Origin: Akkermansiaceae bacterium
GTDB lineage: Bacteria > Verrucomicrobiota > Verrucomicrobiia > Verrucomicrobiales > Akkermansiaceae
DNA length: 43,905 bases
Reading direction: 5' to 3'
NCBI GenBank assembly: GCA_015062045.1
Contig: SUVJ01000012.1
Location: forward strand, 1-43,905
Position numbers and translations under genes: made by a program. Shown in pieces: positions 1-8,480 of the stretch; positions within the stretch are counted from its first letter, which is position 1, and each line of letters begins with the position of its first letter. Below the pieces are notes generated by a model. The model was not told the DNA's origin and ran no database searches. It worked only from the letters and a program-made list of their open reading frames with translations.

Positions 1-169
1 TTGCAAGATTGTAAAATACGGCTTGCGGATTCTTGCGGGAAACTTACGGATTACTTTTTACGCTATAACCCTTTACTAATAAAAGCCTTATATAACATTT
101 TGCGGATATACGGGAAACTTTTGCAGTTGCTGCGGGCGTGGGCGCGCACGCGCTACGCGCGCGCGTGTA

Positions 170-1360
170 TCACATGGGCGGGGTATCCGGCGGTAATAGC
201 GTTTTCTGTATCTTGTCTGCCTGCTCTGCCAGATATTCGGCGGCGGGGGTAAAGTAGGCTCTTTGTATTTCTTCGCTATCATGTCCGACAAGTGAGCGCA
301 TGACATCGGGCGCAATACCTAATTGCCGGCCGGTGGTAACGGCTGATTTTCTCGTGCTGTGAAAAGATATTTCTGAAAGTGTGCGTATGCGGCCGGGTAG
401 ATCTTTCTTTGTGTCGGGTGGCAGTATACCCAGCTTTACGGCGTATGTGTGGAATTCCAGCGACAATTTGCCGCTTCTTTCGTGTTTGATGCGTGAGTAG
501 GGGAAAATGTATTCATCTATGCGGGCGGCCTCTCTGCGGGCCAGCAGGGCGCGCATATCGTAAGATATGGGGAAATCAAGATTAGCTTTTGTTTTGCCGG
601 TGCGCAGGTGTAGTATATTCTTGGCGCGGTCTACCTGCTCCCATTTCAGGCGGGCCATATCGCCTAAGCGTTGCCCCATGGTCATCACGGTGAGGCGTAT
701 CAGGTCCGGCCATTCGTCCGGCATGCCGTTTATTAGGGTGGCTATCTGCTCCGGGGTTAAGGCTATACGCTTGTTTTCCGGTATGTCATAGGGTGAATTC
801 TTGGGTACTATAGCCTTGCGCCATGGGTTGCGGTTCAATAATTCAGCGTCTACGGCCTTATTAAATATGGCGTTAAGTGTTATCCGCAAGCGTGCTACAG
901 TACCGGGGCGGGTGCATATAGCGGGGTCCGTAAGTCGCCACTGTATGAAGTCTTTGCAATCTGCGGCGGTAATAGCAGAAAGTGGTTCATCTGCCTTGGA
1001 TCCTAAAAAAGCAATAAAGGCATTTACGGCGCGGCGGTCATTGTCCTTGCTTTTGTTGTAGTGCGTGCGCAGATAATCATTAGCATATGTGCGGAAAGTA
1101 GGTATTCTTGCTTTGCTTCTTGTGATTATGGCAGATAATGCGGCGTTGGCCTGTTCAAGGGTCAATCCGTCCTTGTCGGTGCGCTCCATTAGGGCGGCCA
1201 GTTGCTCGGCCTTTTTCTTCAAGGCCTGCTTGCTTTCGCGCGGTGCTCCCGGCTTGGCTTGGTGGTCCGTGGGGATTTTGGTAGATCTGACAATCTTCTT
1301 GCCGGTGCTATCGTACCAGCATGCATAATAGATGTTGTTTCTTATTTTCAAAAACGCCAT
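170..1360 (-). CDS. Tyrosine-type site-specific integrase
   Basis: A 396-residue tyrosine recombinase of the phage/ICE integrase family, expected to integrate and excise an element by strand exchange. All catalytic residues are visible: Arg231 in MGQRLGDMARLKW, Lys at about 256-258, His334 and Arg337 in HSTRK, His360 in VGHDS, and the nucleophile Tyr369 in QRAYF. The N-terminal part (about residues 1-80) resembles an arm-binding domain and residues 85-180 a core-binding SAM-like domain. The gene starts 192 bp from the 3' end of tRNA-Ser and reads away from it, the usual arrangement at the border of a tRNA-integrated element. The rest of that element would lie left of this window. Family assignment is secure; the type of element (prophage or ICE) cannot be seen. 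Confidence 0.93.
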   Translation of the reverse strand: MAFLKIRNNIYYACWYDSTGKKIVRSTKIPTDHQAKPGAPRESKQALKKKAEQLAALMERTDKDGLTLEQANAALSAIITRSKARIPTFRTYANDYLRTHYNKSKDNDRRAVNAFIAFLGSKADEPLSAITAADCKDFIQWRLTDPAICTRPGTVARLRITLNAIFNKAVDAELLNRNPWRKAIVPKNSPYDIPENKRIALTPEQIATLINGMPDEWPDLIRLTVMTMGQRLGDMARLKWEQVDRAKNILHLRTGKTKANLDFPISYDMRALLARREAARIDEYIFPYSRIKHERSGKLSLEFHTYAVKLGILPPDTKKDLPGRIRTLSEISFHSTRKSAVTTGRQLGIAPDVMRSLVGHDSEEIQRAYFTPAAEYLAEQADKIQKTLLPPDTPPM

Positions 1361-1482
1361 AGAATATAATCCGTTGTGTTATAAAGCTTTATTTATCATT
1401 ATGGGGTACAAATGCTTTTTTTCTGTACCCTGCACATGTACCCTATTTGCAATTATACGCTATAATATGCAGCGGGCAAGTG
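1361..1482 (-). promoter_or_regulatory. Integrase upstream region with repeated GGGTAC motifs
   Basis: Between the integrase start and the tRNA terminator there are three copies of GGGTAC, two direct and one inverted when read on the minus strand, spaced over about 50 bp, plus AT-rich promoter-like sequence. This layout suits an operator or a recombinase arm-site region. No exact promoter can be fixed. Confidence 0.3.
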
Positions 1483-1529
1483 AAAAATCATAAAGGCTTG
1501 CAAATATGCCGCTTGCAAGCCTTTATGAT
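1483..1529 (-). terminator. Rho-independent terminator after tRNA-Ser
   Basis: A perfect 17-bp inverted repeat (arms 1487-1503 and 1513-1529, 9-nt loop) is followed on the minus strand by four T residues. It lies 24 bp beyond the tRNA 3' end, so it can end tRNA transcription. Its position beside the integrase also allows a role as a recombinase-binding site. Confidence 0.7.
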
Positions 1530-1552
1530 ATTCTGTGAAAAGATGAAAAACA

Positions 1553-1640
1553 CGGAGAGAGAGGGATTCGAACCCTCGGTGACATCTCTGCCACGTTCGA
1601 TTTCGAGTCGAGTGCCTTAGACCAACTCAGCCATCTCTCC
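1553..1640 (-). tRNA. tRNA-Ser (anticodon CGA)
   Basis: An 88-nt class II tRNA. The acceptor stem GGAGAGA pairs with TCTCTCC, the T arm reads GAGGG-TTCGAAT-CCCTC, the anticodon loop CTCGAAA gives anticodon CGA (UCG codon), and a long variable arm is present as expected for serine. The discriminator is G and CCA is not encoded. A tyrosine integrase gene lies just downstream, so the 3' end of this gene is the probable attachment site. Confidence 0.95.
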
Positions 1641-1714
1641 TGAAAGTGTTGGGGGTATTATGGGAGGAAGCGGGGGGCTTGTCAAGAGATTTTGTGTGAA
1701 CAGACACATTTAGC

Positions 1715-1744
1715 TTGAGAGAGGGGGGCTTGTTATGCTAGAAT
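1715..1744 (+). promoter_or_regulatory. Sigma-70-like promoter
   Basis: TTGAGA (1715-1720), an 18-bp spacer and TAGAAT (1739-1744). Transcription would begin near 1751, downstream of an alternative GTG at 1747, which supports the ATG at 1774 as the start of the next gene. Confidence 0.5.
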
Positions 1745-1773
1745 AGGTGAGCGAAAATTTTCTTGATAACGAT

Positions 1774-2787
1774 ATGAAGACAATACGAAAGATAGCGGGG
1801 ATGCTGTGCTTGGCAGCAGCAACAATTTTCGGCAGTGCCGAGGCCTTAGAGCTTAAGGATTTGCATTTGCCCATGACACGCGATGAGGCGGACAACACGC
1901 TGAGCAAGGATTACAGTTTCAAGATATTGTCCGACAGCACGGTACGCCGCAGTTGGAAACTCAAGGGGCGCACGGTGCATGTGGACTTTAAGCTCAACCG
2001 CCAGGGGCAGGCACTCTGCATTGCGGTGGAGTACGCCAAACCGGCAGGCCGCAAAACGGTGCACAATGATATCAAGGCAGTTACGGGTGGTAAGTCCAAC
2101 TACAAAAAACTGGGTAAACCCAAAAAGAACACTAATACCTACGGCATGGAGCACGCGCTGGGGGCTAAGGTGAAGAGCGCAGACGGCAAGAGCACGGGCT
2201 GGATTTTTGTGGAGCACAGCTCTGCCGCCCGAAAAAAATGCACGCGCTTTGTGTACTATGCATCCAAGCCCTCCCGAGACCGCCTGAACCTGGGCGAGGC
2301 CAGAGAAGACGGCGGCTACACGGCCTTGGGCAGCTCGGGCAGCAATATCGATTTGTCTGCCTTGGTGGCAGATGAGGAGGACCGCCGCCGCACCACCGCC
2401 GTTGCCGCAGTAACCAAGCCCGATAAAAAGCGCCCCGTGTTGGCAGATACCCCGGAGGAGCCCGCCGTGGCTATTAATGATGAGGAGGACGATTTCGGCG
2501 CACCCGAGGCAGATACCGACTTGGAGGACGACAGCACGGAGAGCTCGGCAACCGTAGCCAAGGCAGATGCCGGCAAGGGGTTCCTGCCGGAGGCCGTATC
2601 TGCCCCGGTGCGGGGGCTGCTGGGTGGCATGGGCTTATCTGCCATGGTGGTAGATGTGCTCATAGTGGTTGTACCGCTGTTGTTGCTGTTCATTGTATGG
2701 CGTGTACTGGCAGGCAAGCGCCGTGCCAAAGCCCGCCAAAAGGCATTTGACAGCATTATGAACAAGAAACCGGAACAAGACAAGTAA
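1774..2787 (+). CDS. Secreted protein with C-terminal membrane anchor, unknown function
   Basis: I do not recognise a family. The 337-residue product begins with a signal peptide (MKTIRKIAGMLCLAAATIFG, cleavage near AEA). A basic globular region of about 150 residues follows, then a low-complexity acidic stretch rich in Asp, Glu, Ala and Pro. A single membrane helix lies near the C terminus (MVVDVLIVVVPLLLLFIVW), followed by a short basic tail. This layout predicts an envelope protein with its globular part outside the cytoplasm. The ATG at 1774 is preferred over the GTG at 1747 because the signal peptide starts there and the likely promoter overlaps the earlier codon. Confidence 0.75.
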   Translation: MKTIRKIAGMLCLAAATIFGSAEALELKDLHLPMTRDEADNTLSKDYSFKILSDSTVRRSWKLKGRTVHVDFKLNRQGQALCIAVEYAKPAGRKTVHNDIKAVTGGKSNYKKLGKPKKNTNTYGMEHALGAKVKSADGKSTGWIFVEHSSAARKKCTRFVYYASKPSRDRLNLGEAREDGGYTALGSSGSNIDLSALVADEEDRRRTTAVAAVTKPDKKRPVLADTPEEPAVAINDEEDDFGAPEADTDLEDDSTESSATVAKADAGKGFLPEAVSAPVRGLLGGMGLSAMVVDVLIVVVPLLLLFIVWRVLAGKRRAKARQKAFDSIMNKKPEQDK

Positions 2788-2804
2788 AGCGTTTACGATT
2801 TTTT

Positions 2805-2829
2805 GCCCCTCGGCCACACGCCGGGGGGC
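2805..2829 (+). terminator. GC-rich hairpin after the membrane-anchored protein
   Basis: A 10-bp GC-rich stem (2805-2814 with 2820-2829, one G-T pair, loop CACAC) lies 18 bp after the stop codon. There is no U tract, so termination is only probable. Confidence 0.35.
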
Positions 2830-2925
2830 AGTAGTAATAGGCCGAAAACTTCATGCACATAGCCCGTGCAGTCAAACTATCTGCTTGACCCACCGCCGAT
2901 AAAAGAGTAGAACAAAACACCTCTT

Positions 2926-3441
2926 ATGTTGCGCAACATTATTCTCAGCACCGTCGCCTGCCTCACGCTGGTACAATGCAACACACTCAAGTCTGACTGT
3001 GAAGCTGTAGCCGAGCGCGAGGCTCAGATTGTCCAAGAACAACCCGGGGACTATTACATAGGCCGCCGGTATTACATACCCTACACCCGTTTTTGGGGGT
3101 ATTTGAGAGAACCCGGGCAGAGCTGGCGCACGGCTAAGTTGGTGATTATGGATGAGCAAACCTGCCGCCAGCCGGACCGCGGCATTGAGCCCCCGCTGAG
3201 CAACCCCGTGTTCGGCACAGACCACAACACGGAGTACATCATCCGTGGCAAATATACGGGTAAAGAGGCCTACGAGCCCAACACAAACCAAGCCTTGCCC
3301 GTGTTCCGGCTTACCGGGTACGAGGTAAAAGATAAGGAGCCCGGGTTCCTCTTTGTGCCATCCGAGAAATACACGGTTAAGACCGTATCCATACGCCCGC
3401 AGCTCATGCCCACGCCGGAACAATGCGCGCAATGCCGATAA
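2926..3441 (+). CDS. Small lipoprotein, unknown function
   Basis: A 171-residue protein with a lipoprotein signal: a hydrophobic N terminus ending in lipobox LVQC, so Cys19 is the expected lipidated residue. The mature part contains paired Tyr-Arg motifs and four further cysteines, two of them in a C-terminal CAQC motif. No family was recognised. It stands between the membrane-anchored protein and the division operon, with about 125 bp to the first ftsA, and there is no evidence that it belongs to that operon. Confidence 0.7.
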   Translation: MLRNIILSTVACLTLVQCNTLKSDCEAVAEREAQIVQEQPGDYYIGRRYYIPYTRFWGYLREPGQSWRTAKLVIMDEQTCRQPDRGIEPPLSNPVFGTDHNTEYIIRGKYTGKEAYEPNTNQALPVFRLTGYEVKDKEPGFLFVPSEKYTVKTVSIRPQLMPTPEQCAQCR

Positions 3442-3566
3442 TATGACGCGCATTTACCGCGCACCACGCCGCAAAATCTGCTATACTGCATGCAGAGAAT
3501 CGCAGCAGCGCGCCGCAAACATGCTCAAAACTGCACACAGCATCATATCGTCAATTTTCATTAACC

Positions 3567-4781
3567 ATGGCTCAGTCAAAGATTATCGTTGGTCTTGAAA
3601 TGGGAACCACCAAAACCTGCATGGTGGTGGGGGAGATTCACCCGGACTCCACCGCTGCTATCATCGGGGTTGGAGAAGTGCCCAGTGCCGGTATTCGCAA
3701 GGGCGAGATTGCAGACATCAGCATGGCACGCCAATGCGTGTTCGATGCCTGGCAGTTGGCTCAAGACCACTCGGATGTCGAGATTCTCAACGTCATTCTC
3801 TCCGTAACGGGTGAGCATATTTACGGCGAAAACGGTCAGGGATCCTTCCGTCTGCCGGATGATGAGGATATCATTGAATACGAGCACATTAAATATGCCA
3901 AAGAAAAAGCCCAAAAGATAGAGATTGCGGCAGACCGCTTTGTCATCAACCGAGAGATGGGCAATTTCAGCATCGATAACAGAGAAACCTCTCGCAACCC
4001 CGTGGGGCTCACCGGCCGCACGCTGGATGTTAAGTGCCACGTGATGCACGGCATTTTGACCCGCATTCAAAACTACCTGATGTGTGCCCGCCAAGTGCCG
4101 CTGGAGGTAGAGGACGTTGTATTTGCCCCGCTGGCAACGGCGCAGGTAGTGCTGTCTCGCCAGCAAAAGGAGGCCGGGGCTCTGCTCATCGACATCGGCG
4201 GCGGCACGTCGGACTTCATTTGCTACAGCAACGGCGATATCGTTGCCAGTGGCTGCATACCCATGGGCGGCAACGCCATTAACAAGGATATTATGGACCA
4301 AAGCAGCCAGCCCATGACCAACAAGGCTGCAGAGGTGCTCAAGTGTACCGAGGGCAACGCCTTCGGCGATGTTAAAGATACCTCCCCCGCACACTACCGC
4401 AGTGAGCTGGGGCATGAGGTCTCGATTCCGCGTGGTTTGCTCAACAAAATTATCAGGGACCGCTTGGGCTCCATACTCTTGCAGGTGAGGGACCACATAC
4501 CCCCGCAGGTGCTCTCCCAAAGCGGCATGACAGTGTATTTATCCGGCGGCACCAGTTTAATGCGCGGGCTGGATAACTTGGCACAATTCATCTTCAAAGT
4601 ACCGGTACGCCAACCCCTGCCCCCCGGCACGGGGGAGGAATACTCCTACCTGGCAGACCCGCGCTACTGCACCGCCATTGGTCTGATACGCTTTGCGCAA
4701 ATGTATGATGCCGCCGCTGCAGGAGGCTCCGGCCGCAGCTGGTGGCGCCGCCTGTTTAACTGGTTACGCGGAAAACGCTAA
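3567..4781 (+). CDS. ftsA: Cell division protein FtsA, first paralog
   Basis: FtsA is the actin-like ATPase that ties FtsZ filaments to the inner membrane and recruits later divisome proteins. The 404-residue product has phosphate-1 motif EMGTTKT at 11-17, phosphate-2 motif DIGGGTSDF at 209-217 and adenosine motif YLSGGTSLM at 324-332. It ends in an amphipathic basic Trp-rich helix (about 389-404, GRSWWRRLFNWLRGKR), the usual membrane-targeting sequence. A second full-length ftsA follows after 24 bp and ftsZ after that, which indicates an operon. The two FtsA proteins align without gaps; my manual count is 238 of 404 identical. Which of them is the main anchor cannot be decided from sequence. 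Confidence 0.93.
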   Translation: MAQSKIIVGLEMGTTKTCMVVGEIHPDSTAAIIGVGEVPSAGIRKGEIADISMARQCVFDAWQLAQDHSDVEILNVILSVTGEHIYGENGQGSFRLPDDEDIIEYEHIKYAKEKAQKIEIAADRFVINREMGNFSIDNRETSRNPVGLTGRTLDVKCHVMHGILTRIQNYLMCARQVPLEVEDVVFAPLATAQVVLSRQQKEAGALLIDIGGGTSDFICYSNGDIVASGCIPMGGNAINKDIMDQSSQPMTNKAAEVLKCTEGNAFGDVKDTSPAHYRSELGHEVSIPRGLLNKIIRDRLGSILLQVRDHIPPQVLSQSGMTVYLSGGTSLMRGLDNLAQFIFKVPVRQPLPPGTGEEYSYLADPRYCTAIGLIRFAQMYDAAAAGGSGRSWWRRLFNWLRGKR

Positions 4782-4805
4782 ACCCCATAGCCCCCACGCA
4801 CCGAG

Positions 4806-6020
4806 ATGGAAGAGTCCAAAATCATCGTCGCTCTGGAGATTGGCACCACCAAAACCTGCATGGTGGTGGGAGAAGTGAACCCGGATGGCAGCTCTGCCGT
4901 CATCGGCTTGGGAGAAGTACCCAGCGAGGGTATACGCGCCGGTTGTATTATGGATGCCGACTTGGCCCGCCTGAACCTGAGCGATGCCTGGCAGCTGGCG
5001 CAAGACCACGCCAATGTGGATATTCAGAGCGTGTACCTCTCTGTCACCGGGGAGCACATCAAAGGGGAAGACGGCCATGGGTTCTGCTACCTGTCCACCG
5101 AGCATGATACCATTACAGATGAGCACGTCACCTTGGTAAACCGCCATGCCGGTGAGCTTGAGCTACCGGCAGAGCGCATTATCGTAAACAGCGAGACGGG
5201 CATCTACTGTATAGATGACCGCGATTTAGTGTATGCCCCCGTAGGCATGCGTGCCCGCAAACTTTCCGTACAAAGCCACATTATACACGGCAAGCGCAAG
5301 CCCCTGCAAGACACCCTGTTGTGCGTGCGCCAAGTACCGCTGGAGGTAGAGGCACTGGTGTTTGCCCCGCTGGCAACAGCACAACTGGTATTAGGGCGCA
5401 GAGAACGAGAGGAGGGCGCCCTGCTCATCGACATAGGTGGCGGCACAACGGATTTCATTTGCTACGCAGACGGCAACATTATTGCCTGCGGCTGCATACC
5501 CCACGGCGGCAACTCCATTAACAAGGATATTATGGAGCTCTCCCCCACCCCCATGACCTTTGCCGCTGCAGAGAGCCTTAAATGCAACCAAGGCAATGCC
5601 TTTGGGGATGTGAAAGATACCACCACCACCCATTATCGGGACGACAACGGGCAGGTGTACAGTATCTCTCGCGGCCTGCTCAACAACATTGTCAGAGACC
5701 GCCTGGCAGATATTCTGCAAAGTGTCAAAGACAGCATACCGCAGCAAGTGTGGGCTCGCCGCGGCATGGCTGTATACCTCTCCGGCGGCAGCAGCCTGAT
5801 GCTGGGGTTGGACCGCCTGGCTCAGTTCATATTCCGTGTACGCGTATACCAGCCATCTCAACCCGGCATCGGGGCAGATTACTCCTACTTGGCAGACCCG
5901 CGCTATTGCACAGCCATTGGCCTGATTCGCTACGCCTTACAATATGAGGCCGACAACGCAGAACCCGAAAAACCCGGTCTGCTGCGCCGCATTCTGAGCA
6001 TCTTCCGTAAAAAACGTTGA
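4806..6020 (+). CDS. ftsA: Cell division protein FtsA, second paralog
   Basis: A second complete FtsA of exactly 404 residues. The nucleotide motifs are intact: EIGTTKT at 11-17, DIGGGTTDF at 209-217 and YLSGGSSLM at 324-332. The C-terminal amphipathic helix (GLLRRILSIFRKKR) is aliphatic rather than Trp-rich, unlike its partner's. Identity to the first paralog is about 59% overall, but only about 33% over residues 91-170, roughly where subdomain 1C lies in FtsA; elsewhere it is about 65%. Both copies keep their key residues, so neither looks like a decaying duplicate. ftsZ starts 28 bp downstream. A heteromeric FtsA filament is an inference. Confidence 0.92.
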   Translation: MEESKIIVALEIGTTKTCMVVGEVNPDGSSAVIGLGEVPSEGIRAGCIMDADLARLNLSDAWQLAQDHANVDIQSVYLSVTGEHIKGEDGHGFCYLSTEHDTITDEHVTLVNRHAGELELPAERIIVNSETGIYCIDDRDLVYAPVGMRARKLSVQSHIIHGKRKPLQDTLLCVRQVPLEVEALVFAPLATAQLVLGRREREEGALLIDIGGGTTDFICYADGNIIACGCIPHGGNSINKDIMELSPTPMTFAAAESLKCNQGNAFGDVKDTTTTHYRDDNGQVYSISRGLLNNIVRDRLADILQSVKDSIPQQVWARRGMAVYLSGGSSLMLGLDRLAQFIFRVRVYQPSQPGIGADYSYLADPRYCTAIGLIRYALQYEADNAEPEKPGLLRRILSIFRKKR

Positions 6021-6048
6021 CCTTTCCATAAAAAACTCTTCACTTACT

Positions 6049-7491
6049 ATGCTTCCCTACCAAACCATTTCACGCAAAGAACACGGCATCTCCATTGTGG
6101 GCATCGGCGGGGCCGGTGCAGGCATTTTGCAATGCTTTGCGGGCTCCAGCGCAGATAATGTCAAGCTCTATACCGCCTCTTTAGATGAACGCATGGGGCG
6201 CAGTTTAGGGGAGAATGTACAATTTATTCAGCTGGGTGGCGGGCTTAACCATGGGTTGGGCTCCGGCGGAGACCCCGAGGTAGGGCGCCGCGCAGCAGAG
6301 GAGAGCCAAGCCGAGCTGGAGTCCATGCTTGCAGACACGCACCTGCTGGTATTGGTAGCGGGGCTGGGTGGCGGCACGGGCTCCGGCGCTGCGCCGGTAT
6401 TGGCCCGCATGGCACAAGAGCGCGGGGTGTTCCTGGTATCCGTGCTGCTCATGCCCTTCAGTTTTGAAGGCAAACGCCGCCGCACACAGGCGGAAAAAGC
6501 GTATGAGGAGATTGCCCGGCTTACAGACATACTGTTCTGCTTTGAAAATGATTACATGGAGAACCTCTTCAACAACAACCGCGGGGCACGCGCCGTGTTT
6601 GAGGAGGTAGACCGCCTGCTGGCCAAGGCCACGGCATCCGTCCCCATGATGGCATCCTCCCCCGGCCTCATTAACCTGGGCTTGGATGAACTGGCAACCG
6701 CCTTGGAGAACAACGACAGCCGCTGCCTGTTCGGGGCAGGTAAAGGCTATGGCAACAACCGTGCAGAACAGGCGGCACGCTCCGCGTTGGAGTCCCCGCT
6801 GGTGGCATACCGCGGCTCCCTGCGCTATGCCCGCACCGTTATTGTGCATGTTGCCGGTGGTGAGAACATGTCTTTGCATGAAATACGCGTTGCCGTTGAA
6901 ACCGTTAAAGATGCCTTGGCAGATGAGGATGTGGCCCTCTTCTTCGGCACAACCGTGAAACCTCACTTAGGGGATGAAATGCGTGTTACCCTCATTGCCT
7001 CTGTCAATGCGGAGGAGTTCCAGGCAGGTATTGCCCGCCAAATAGAGGAGGAAAAAGCTGCCGCAGAGGCCGCCGCAGCCCAACCCGAGCCCCAACCGGA
7101 GCCCGCCCCCGAGGAAACCGAAGCAGAGGAAGAAACACCCGCGGATACCCCCGCGGATGAAACCGCCGACATGTACGACGACGAACCCACGGACGACGCC
7201 CCCGAGGATGAAGCAGATGATGAAGAGGAGGAAGAGGAGCAACCTGAACCCACCTTAAACTTTGAGCCGGAGCAACCCATGCACCAGGCAGAGCTCATGC
7301 CCATGCAACCGGCCATGGCTCCCAAGCTCTCGGATGACGACCATGTGGAGCGCGCCCGCCGCCTCTTTGCAGAGGTAGACGGCACCGCAGATTACTCCCC
7401 TGCCCCCCGCAAGGCAGAATCCGGCGCCAAAGATACCGCAGACTACAACAGCCTGCGCCATCACGACCTGCGCAGCATCTTCCCGGATTAA
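6049..7491 (+). CDS. ftsZ: Divergent cell division protein FtsZ
   Basis: A tubulin-like GTPase that should form the cytokinetic ring. The 480-residue protein has the tubulin signature GGGTGSG at 107-113, a glycine-rich N-terminal loop (GIGGAGAG at 18-25), the block GLGSGGDPEVGRRAAEES at about 69-86, and PFSFEGKRR. The T7 loop reads NLGLDEL (209-215) where typical FtsZ has N-x-D-x-x-D, so both catalytic aspartates are replaced (Gly211, Glu214). After the core comes an acidic Pro/Glu/Asp-rich linker (about 335-430) and a C-terminal segment ending LRSIFPD, a possible FtsA-binding tail. It lies directly after the two ftsA genes. The assignment as FtsZ is firm; normal GTPase activity is not. Confidence 0.9.
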   Translation: MLPYQTISRKEHGISIVGIGGAGAGILQCFAGSSADNVKLYTASLDERMGRSLGENVQFIQLGGGLNHGLGSGGDPEVGRRAAEESQAELESMLADTHLLVLVAGLGGGTGSGAAPVLARMAQERGVFLVSVLLMPFSFEGKRRRTQAEKAYEEIARLTDILFCFENDYMENLFNNNRGARAVFEEVDRLLAKATASVPMMASSPGLINLGLDELATALENNDSRCLFGAGKGYGNNRAEQAARSALESPLVAYRGSLRYARTVIVHVAGGENMSLHEIRVAVETVKDALADEDVALFFGTTVKPHLGDEMRVTLIASVNAEEFQAGIARQIEEEKAAAEAAAAQPEPQPEPAPEETEAEEETPADTPADETADMYDDEPTDDAPEDEADDEEEEEEQPEPTLNFEPEQPMHQAELMPMQPAMAPKLSDDDHVERARRLFAEVDGTADYSPAPRKAESGAKDTADYNSLRHHDLRSIFPD

Positions 7492-7519
7492 TCCGAAAAG
7501 CAAGCGCCGTCACCTTAAC

Positions 7520-7565
7520 GTCAAGCTATAAAGTGTTACACAATTGTAACACTTTATAGCTTGAC
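7520..7565 (+). terminator. Long hairpin ending the ftsA-ftsA-ftsZ operon
   Basis: A perfect 20-bp inverted repeat (7520-7539 and 7546-7565) with a 6-nt loop is followed by a T-rich tract (TTCTCTTTCC). It lies 29 bp beyond the ftsZ stop codon. The symmetry would allow termination in either direction. Confidence 0.7.
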
Positions 7566-7598
7566 TTCTCTTTCCCCAACAACTACCATAACAAACAG

Positions 7599-8477
7599 AT
7601 GGAAGCAACTGTGAATAAAAGCACAAAATACAGCAACGCCTTGAAGCGAGGGCTAGGCTACATACTGATAGCAATGGCTGAGCTTCTGGGGATTATTGTG
7701 TATCAAACAAAAGGAAATCCGCAATACTTCTTTAACTCTATAGAAAGCAAATACATCATTTTCACGGCAATCGGCATTTTATTGTTATGGATTTCCGTTT
7801 CCGGACTATATGCTTTTTTTAAAACAGGGGGCAAACGCGTGTATATAGCCGGGATTCTGGGCGTATTTGGGCCGGTCCCGCTTTTGGCGCTGATGCAATG
7901 GGGAACAAATGCCGAGAGGATTACCTCAGATATACTAACAGTAATAGCCTTTTTTGTACCGCCTACCCTTTATTTTGTACTTACCGAGCCGGGAACAAAG
8001 GGAAATTTGCGTAAAAGCATATATCCCTTTCTAAAACATACTGTCTGTATAACCGTATGCATCATTGCGTTAATCCACTTATTTGCAGCAGCCCCGGCAT
8101 TGACGCAACAAGAGGCCGCTCAGCTCATGAGCTTTACAGTAGACCAAGTGCAGACAAAAAACAAAAAGGTGCTTATACAGGCACGCATCATCAACCGCAC
8201 CCGCAAACCCATTATACTGAAGTCGCCCCGTGCCGTTGTCAACGGGCACCCAAGCTCAGAGCGTCTTATTTGTTGCATGTGTTGCTCCGGCCATACCCTG
8301 CCAAACAACATGTATTTACCCGCCGGAGAGGAAGTACCCGTTACACTTTCATTTTCGCATGCAGATATCACATACGGACTGTTTTTAACATTTGAATCAT
8401 TGAGCATTGGTGGTAAAAAACATAAATCGTCGTTCCCCGGAGAAGATTACAATAACATAAGAGCAGATATACCTTAA
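7599..8477 (+). CDS. Multi-pass membrane protein, unknown function (paralog 1)
   Basis: A 292-residue protein with about five membrane helices in its first 170 residues (near 17-36, 50-70, 79-100, 107-128 and 145-170), then a soluble C-terminal domain of about 120 residues. That domain carries an unusual Cys cluster, CCMCCSGH. The next gene, 3 bp downstream, has the same layout and similar helix spacing, so the two look like diverged tandem paralogs in one operon. I do not recognise the family. Base composition is more AT-rich than in the ftsZ operon, which may point to separate acquisition. Confidence 0.7.
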   Translation: MEATVNKSTKYSNALKRGLGYILIAMAELLGIIVYQTKGNPQYFFNSIESKYIIFTAIGILLLWISVSGLYAFFKTGGKRVYIAGILGVFGPVPLLALMQWGTNAERITSDILTVIAFFVPPTLYFVLTEPGTKGNLRKSIYPFLKHTVCITVCIIALIHLFAAAPALTQQEAAQLMSFTVDQVQTKNKKVLIQARIINRTRKPIILKSPRAVVNGHPSSERLICCMCCSGHTLPNNMYLPAGEEVPVTLSFSHADITYGLFLTFESLSIGGKKHKSSFPGEDYNNIRADIP

Positions 8478-8480
8478 CAT

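Noticed and set aside
1..252. A plus-strand reading frame at the left edge
   Set aside because: It runs into the 3' end of the integrase gene on the other strand and through repetitive GCGCGC sequence, with no start signal.
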